A stretch of DNA of 10,047 nt, from positions 1 through 10,047 of the forward strand of contig CAMXWX010000034.1 in assembly GCA_947252975.1 (NCBI GenBank), given 5' to 3'. This stretch comes from an uncultured Gardnerella sp. Lineage in GTDB: Bacteria > Actinomycetota > Actinomycetes > Actinomycetales > Bifidobacteriaceae. Within the stretch, counting starts at the first letter, position 1. The number at the start of each line of letters is the position of its first letter. Shown piece by piece: positions 7,450-10,047 of the stretch. Made by a program: the position numbers and the translations under genes. The notes below the pieces were generated by a model that was not told the origin of the DNA, did not search any database, and worked only from the letters and a program-made list of their open reading frames with translations.

Positions 7450-7947
7450 GTGTCAGAAGTAAAGCCAACCGTCGCTGTCGTAATGGGATCCTCAAGTGAT
7501 TGGGAAACCATGCGTCATGCTTGTGAAATTCTAGATAAATTCCAAGTTCCGTATATGAAACGAGTTATTTCCGCACATCGTACACCAGAATTAATGGCAG
7601 ATTTTGCGCATAATGCTCGCTCAAACGGTTTCAAAATTATTATTGCTGGAGCCGGCGGAGCTGCCCACTTGCCTGGCATGATTGCGGCACAAACCACGCT
7701 TCCTGTTATTGGAGTGCCAGTACGCTCGCATGCGCTATCAGGCTGGGATTCATTGCTTTCAATAGTACAAATGCCAGGAGGTATTCCTGTTGCAACTACT
7801 GCAGTTGGAAACTCTGGAGCAACAAATGCTGGATTGCTTGCTGTAAGCATTCTAAGCACAACTGATAATCGTCTTGCTAAAGAACTAGCAGAATATCGCA
7901 ATGAACTAGAAGAAAAAGTCGAGGAATCAAATGCCAACCTTATCTGA
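7450..7947 (+). CDS. purE: N5-carboxyaminoimidazole ribonucleotide mutase, class I PurE
   Basis: PurE moves the carboxyl group of N5-CAIR to carbon 4 of the imidazole ring, giving CAIR. It is a cytosolic enzyme, octameric in known class I members. The 165-residue length is normal. All class I signatures are present: GSSSDW (13-18), SAHRTP with the conserved His43, GAGGAAHLPGM (67-77), PVIGVPV (85-91) and QMPGGIPVATTAVG (107-120). The start is GTG at 7450, six bases after a strong AGGGAGG. The C-terminus overlaps purK by 17 bases, so the two are translationally linked. The upstream synthase gene ends 80 bases before, without a convincing terminator between, so read-through from the envelope genes is possible. 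The presence of PurK next door confirms the bacterial N5-CAIR route over the direct AIR carboxylase route. Confidence 0.98.
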   Translation: MSEVKPTVAVVMGSSSDWETMRHACEILDKFQVPYMKRVISAHRTPELMADFAHNARSNGFKIIIAGAGGAAHLPGMIAAQTTLPVIGVPVRSHALSGWDSLLSIVQMPGGIPVATTAVGNSGATNAGLLAVSILSTTDNRLAKELAEYRNELEEKVEESNANLI

Positions 7948-9103
7948 AGTAACTAATGGCGCTGTTGAACGTTTAATGCCAGGATCCACTATTGGAATTA
8001 TTGGTGGCGGCCAGTTAGGGCGCATGATGGCTATTGCAGCTCGCCATATGGGTTTTCGTATTGGTGTTCTTGATCCTACGCTTGACTGCCCTGTGTTCCA
8101 AGTAGCAGATTTGCAGGTTGAAGCTAATTACGACGATCCTGAAGGCTTGCGTGAGCTTGCTGAACGTTGCGATGTATTAACTTACGAATTTGAAAATGTT
8201 AACGCAGACGCACTTGATAAAGTTCGTCATTTAACCGCAATCCCACAAGGAACTGACCTGTTACGCGTAACTCAAGATCGCGTCAGTGAAAAAACGTTCA
8301 TTAATAGTCATAAAATCGAAACAGCTCCGTGGCGTGAAGTAAATAATTTAGACGACTTAGATACTGCTATTGATGAAATAGGCTTGCCAGCAATTCTTAA
8401 AACTCGTCGCGGCGGCTACGACGGTCATGGCCAAGATGTTTTGCGTACAGAAGAAGACGTTGCTAACATTCACCATCGCTCGGATCGCGGAGGAAAATTC
8501 CCTCCTTCAATTCTCGAGGGTTTCGTTGATTTTGCTTTTGAAGCATCGATCCTGGTTTCTGGAAATGGTAAGGATTTCGTAACTTATCCTCTAGTAAAAA
8601 ACGTGCATCACAATAGTATTTTGCACATGACTTTAGCTCCTGCAGTAGTTGATCCTGAAGTTGAAAAAACAGCTCACGAATTAGCTTTGCGCTTAGCTAA
8701 AGGATTCGAACTAGCAGGAACATTAGGAATTGAGCTTTTCATCACTAAAGATAATCGCGTAGTAGTAAACGAACTCGCTCCTCGCCCTCACAATTCCGGG
8801 CATTATACGATTGAAGCTTGCGATATGGATCAATTTGAAGCACATATTCGCGGTATTGTTGGTTGGCCTTTAAAGAAGCCTAAGCTACTTTCCCCTGCTG
8901 TTATGGTAAATGTTCTTGGACAACATGTGGCTCCTACGCGTTCGCTGATTTTGGAACATCCAGAATGGCATATACACGATTATGGAAAAGCTGAAGTTCG
9001 TAAGAATCGCAAAATGGGTCATATTACTGTGCTATGCGATAATCCTGTTGACGCCGCTGCCGCATTAGATGCAACAGGCTGCTGGGACGACGAACTAGAC
9101 TAA
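7931..9103 (+). CDS. purK: N5-carboxyaminoimidazole ribonucleotide synthetase
   Basis: PurK is an ATP-grasp enzyme that makes N5-CAIR from AIR, bicarbonate and ATP, and supplies PurE. The 390-residue product carries GIIGGGQLGRMM (22-33), LTYEFENVNADAL (83-95), KTRRGGYDGHGQ (157-168), EGFVDFAFEASI (196-207) and NELAPRPHNSGHYTIEAC (280-297), followed by the C-terminal domain with YGKAEVRKNRKMGH (351-364). The ATG at 7931 lies inside the end of purE and is preceded by GAGGA five bases upstream. A second ATG at 7976, just before the Rossmann-like strand, would give a more usual N-terminus but has no comparable ribosome site, so I keep 7931. The stop is TAA at 9101-9103. The zur-like gene begins 21 bases later and may be in the same transcript. 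Confidence 0.97.
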   Translation: MPTLSEVTNGAVERLMPGSTIGIIGGGQLGRMMAIAARHMGFRIGVLDPTLDCPVFQVADLQVEANYDDPEGLRELAERCDVLTYEFENVNADALDKVRHLTAIPQGTDLLRVTQDRVSEKTFINSHKIETAPWREVNNLDDLDTAIDEIGLPAILKTRRGGYDGHGQDVLRTEEDVANIHHRSDRGGKFPPSILEGFVDFAFEASILVSGNGKDFVTYPLVKNVHHNSILHMTLAPAVVDPEVEKTAHELALRLAKGFELAGTLGIELFITKDNRVVVNELAPRPHNSGHYTIEACDMDQFEAHIRGIVGWPLKKPKLLSPAVMVNVLGQHVAPTRSLILEHPEWHIHDYGKAEVRKNRKMGHITVLCDNPVDAAAALDATGCWDDELD

Positions 9104-9124
9104 AAAACGACGAAAGGATGCGAA

Positions 9125-9529
9125 ATGTCTAGTGAGCCTATGCGTAGACATACAAAACAAAAAGAAATAGTACTCTCCTACTTACGCGAGTCTCGTAATT
9201 TTGTTTCTGCACAAGATTTGCACAGAATACTCGCCAAAGACGGGGAGATTATTGGCTTAGCAACAGTGTATCGTCAACTTAATTCTTTAACTCAAAGCGG
9301 CGAAGTAGATACCGTGCGTTTTAAGGGACAGCAATTATTCCGTATTTGCGATGAAAATACTCATCACCACCATTTAGTGTGTGAACGTTGCGGGAAAACC
9401 GTCGATATTGAGCCACCTGACGACGAAGGATGGATTCACAAAGTAGCTGAATCTCACGGGTATACTGTGGTGGATCATACGCTAGAAGTATTTGGCTTAT
9501 GCGAAAGTTGCAGCGAAAAAGATAAGTAA
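9125..9529 (+). CDS. zur: Fur-family metalloregulator, Zur (FurB) type
   Basis: A 134-residue Fur-superfamily repressor. Residues about 9-64 form the winged-helix DNA-binding domain (KQKEIVLSYL, SAQDLHRIL, IGLATVYRQLNSL), and the rest is the dimerization and metal domain. The structural zinc site is Cys86, Cys89, Cys126 and Cys129 (CERC, CESC). The regulatory site reads Asp62, Cys75, His81 and His83, as in mycobacterial and streptomycete Zur; the third site could be His80, His82, Glu101 and His118. This Asp-Cys-His-His set argues for zinc sensing over iron or peroxide sensing. I therefore expect it to repress zinc uptake genes when zinc is plentiful, though its targets are not visible here. 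The ATG at 9125 has GAAAGGA six bases upstream. It follows purK by 21 bases and probably rides on the purEK transcript, although there is no evident functional link. Confidence 0.88.
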   Translation: MSSEPMRRHTKQKEIVLSYLRESRNFVSAQDLHRILAKDGEIIGLATVYRQLNSLTQSGEVDTVRFKGQQLFRICDENTHHHHLVCERCGKTVDIEPPDDEGWIHKVAESHGYTVVDHTLEVFGLCESCSEKDK

Positions 9530-9535
9530 CCTGCA

Positions 9536-9552
9536 CGCGTCTTAACGACGCG
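9536..9552 (+). repeat. Short G+C-rich hairpin just after zur
   Basis: CGCGTC (9536-9541) pairs with GACGCG (9547-9552) around the five-base loop TTAAC. It begins six bases after the zur stop and is suited by position to end the purE-purK-zur transcript, but no T run follows. It may act together with the next hairpin at 9570-9592. Confidence 0.45.
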
Positions 9553-9569
9553 CACAGACCTCGCTTGCG

Positions 9570-9592
9570 TTGAAAGCACACCGTGCTTTCAA
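9570..9592. repeat. Perfect 10-bp palindrome with a three-base loop
   Basis: TTGAAAGCAC (9570-9579) is an exact inverted repeat of GTGCTTTCAA (9583-9592) around ACC; G9569-C9593 adds an eleventh pair. GCTTG (9563-9567) and CAAGC (9600-9604) may add an outer helix. There is no T tract on either side, so it is not a classical intrinsic terminator. It could be an RNA 3'-end stabilising stem or a binding site for a dimeric protein. Confidence 0.5.
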
Positions 9593-9617
9593 CCTTGAGC
9601 AAGCTCGGCACTCTGAA

Positions 9618-9651
9618 AAATCTTGAAATGCACTATGCTATTTCAAGATTT
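9618..9651 (-). terminator. Terminator of the tRNA-Arg gene
   Basis: A perfect 12-bp stem: AAATCTTGAAAT (9618-9629) with ATTTCAAGATTT (9640-9651). On the minus strand it begins five bases after the tRNA discriminator base and is followed by a run of Ts (ATTTTTC), as expected of an intrinsic terminator. The loop contains GCA/TGC, which can extend the helix past a bulged base. The stem is A+T-rich but long. Confidence 0.7.
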
Positions 9652-9656
9652 CATAG

Positions 9657-9729
9657 TGCCCCCGACGCGACTCGAACGCGCAACCAACGGATTAGAAGGC
9701 CGTTGCTCTATCCTTTGAGCTACAGAGGC
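9657..9729 (-). tRNA. tRNA-Arg, anticodon TCT (reads AGA/AGG)
   Basis: Read on the minus strand, the gene begins GCCTCTG and folds as a 73-nt cloverleaf. The acceptor stem GCCTCTG pairs with CGGGGGC, with two G-U pairs. The D arm is GCTC/GAGC. The anticodon loop CTTCTAA has T33 and anticodon TCT. The variable loop is TGGTT, and the T arm is GCGCG-TTCGAGT-CGCGT. The discriminator base is A. CCA is not encoded; the following bases are CTATG. The closing pair of the anticodon stem is a C-T mismatch (31-39), which is tolerated. Arg identity fits the anticodon. The gene stands alone, with its own extended -10 promoter and terminator. Confidence 0.95.
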
Positions 9730-9741
9730 AAACAAATGGTT

Positions 9742-9750
9742 ATTATACCA
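9742..9750 (-). promoter_or_regulatory. Extended -10 promoter of tRNA-Arg
   Basis: On the minus strand TGG-TATAAT (TATAAT at 9747-9742) lies 12 bases before the first base of the tRNA, placing the transcription start about five bases upstream of the mature 5' end. The -10 box is a perfect consensus with a TGN extension. The -35 region at 17-base spacing is poor (GCGCGT), so the extended -10 probably carries the promoter. Confidence 0.75.
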
Positions 9751-9808
9751 AAAAACTACTATCAACGCGCCATAAAATTATAAATATCAAACGTTTATAT
9801 AAAAATTG

Positions 9809-10047
9809 TTATTCAATAATCCACGCAAGTGACATCAACACTGCAAGGAAGAACACATTGACAATAGTATACGTGAGCAAATAACGCCCACGGTAATGCG
9901 AATACTGGTGCGTAATTCCCTTATAAGAAATAAGCGAAGCCATAGAAGCAATCAAAGTACCCATTCCACCAAGATTCGTGCCAATAATAAGAAGCTTCCA
10001 CTGATCACAGAATCCAGAAAGCAGAATCGTCGTCGGCACGTTGCTAA
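9809..10047 (-). CDS. C-terminal end of an SLC13/ArsB-like ion permease, 5' truncated by window edge
   Basis: About 79 residues are visible; the frame stays open to the window edge (...SNVPTTILLSGF), so the GTG at 10039-10037 is internal and not a start. SNVPTTILL followed by LLIGTNLGGMGTLIASMASL is characteristic of the last transmembrane repeat of the SLC13/ArsB/NhaD ion-transporter superfamily, where the NVP and GTNLGG segments line the substrate path. Two membrane segments follow: one around the TNLGGMGTLIASMASL stretch and a last helix at the very C-terminus (TYTIVNVFFLAVLMSLAWII). The stop is TAA at 9811-9809, and only a weak A+T hairpin lies downstream before the tRNA promoter. The transported ion (dicarboxylate, sulfate, arsenite, sodium) cannot be told from this fragment. 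Confidence 0.8.
   Translation of the reverse strand, partial: SNVPTTILLSGFCDQWKLLIIGTNLGGMGTLIASMASLISYKGITHQYSHYRGRYLLTYTIVNVFFLAVLMSLAWIIE

Noticed and set aside
7515..7937. 140-codon minus-strand frame across purE
   Set aside because: Antisense shadow of a highly conserved gene; no start signal and no recognisable domain.
9321..9611. 96-codon minus-strand frame across the end of zur and the palindromes
   Set aside because: Overlaps conserved zur metal-site codons in antisense and has no ribosome site.
9618..9659. True H-type pseudoknot from the A-B-A'-B' repeat at the tRNA 3' side
   Set aside because: The connecting loops would be zero to two bases across 12- and 8-bp stems, which is sterically impossible if both helices form fully; competing helices are more reasonable.
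9657..9729. tRNA-Arg as an integration site of a mobile element
   Set aside because: No integrase gene and no duplicated tRNA 3' end is visible in the window.
9583..9783. 66-codon plus-strand frame after zur
   Set aside because: Runs through the reverse strand of tRNA-Arg and its promoter; the translation is not protein-like.
9779..9799. TATAAA/TTTATA hairpin after the permease gene as a terminator
   Set aside because: Six A-T pairs with a nine-base loop in an A+T-rich spacer; easily due to chance.

Overview
The window looks like chromosome from an A+T-rich member of the Bifidobacteriaceae; Gardnerella is my best guess, at moderate confidence. The reasons are the actinobacterial look of the proteins (a FurB/Zur-type regulator with the mycobacterial/streptomycete metal-ligand pattern, bifidobacteria-like PurE and PurK, a membrane aminoacyl-lipid synthase with a rhomboid-like front end) combined with clearly A+T-rich codon use and spacers. 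Nothing here suggests recent transfer: no transposase, integrase, CRISPR array or phage gene is visible.

Layout. Bases 1-824 hold the 3' part of purD (+), followed by two hairpins at 823-858 and 871-918 that close the convergent junction. On the minus strand, 934-3015 encodes a five-helix membrane protein with an extracellular LtaS-type sulfatase-fold glycerophosphotransferase domain. A 309-base A+T-rich divergent spacer follows (3016-3324); it probably carries promoters in both directions and contains a G+C-richer patch that can form two interleaved stems. Rightward, 3325-4704 encodes a membrane-anchored alpha/beta-hydrolase, and one base later 4706-7369 encodes an MprF/LPG-synthase-like protein. 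Then come purE (7450-7947) and purK (7931-9103), overlapping by 17 bases, and a Zur-type regulator (9125-9529). A palindrome-rich spacer (9530-9656) leads into tRNA-Arg(TCT) on the minus strand (9657-9729), with its own terminator and extended -10 promoter. The window ends inside the C-terminal part of an SLC13/ArsB-like permease (9809-10047, minus).

How the genes fit together. PurD, PurE and PurK are de novo purine enzymes (GAR synthetase, N5-CAIR mutase, N5-CAIR synthetase). Three cell-envelope genes lie between purD and purEK: a glycerophosphotransferase and, divergently, a hydrolase tightly coupled to an aminoacyl-lipid synthase. The last two resemble a synthase plus hydrolase pair that would set and reset the level of aminoacylated membrane lipid. 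Together the three look like a small anionic-envelope module that modifies or consumes phosphatidylglycerol.

The most interesting items for follow-up are the hydrolase/aminoacyl-lipid synthase pair, the rhomboid-like domain with a broken GxSG motif, the purE leader whose Shine-Dalgarno sequence can be paired away, the interleaved stems upstream of the hydrolase gene, and the palindrome cluster next to tRNA-Arg. I did not find a clearly undescribed system.
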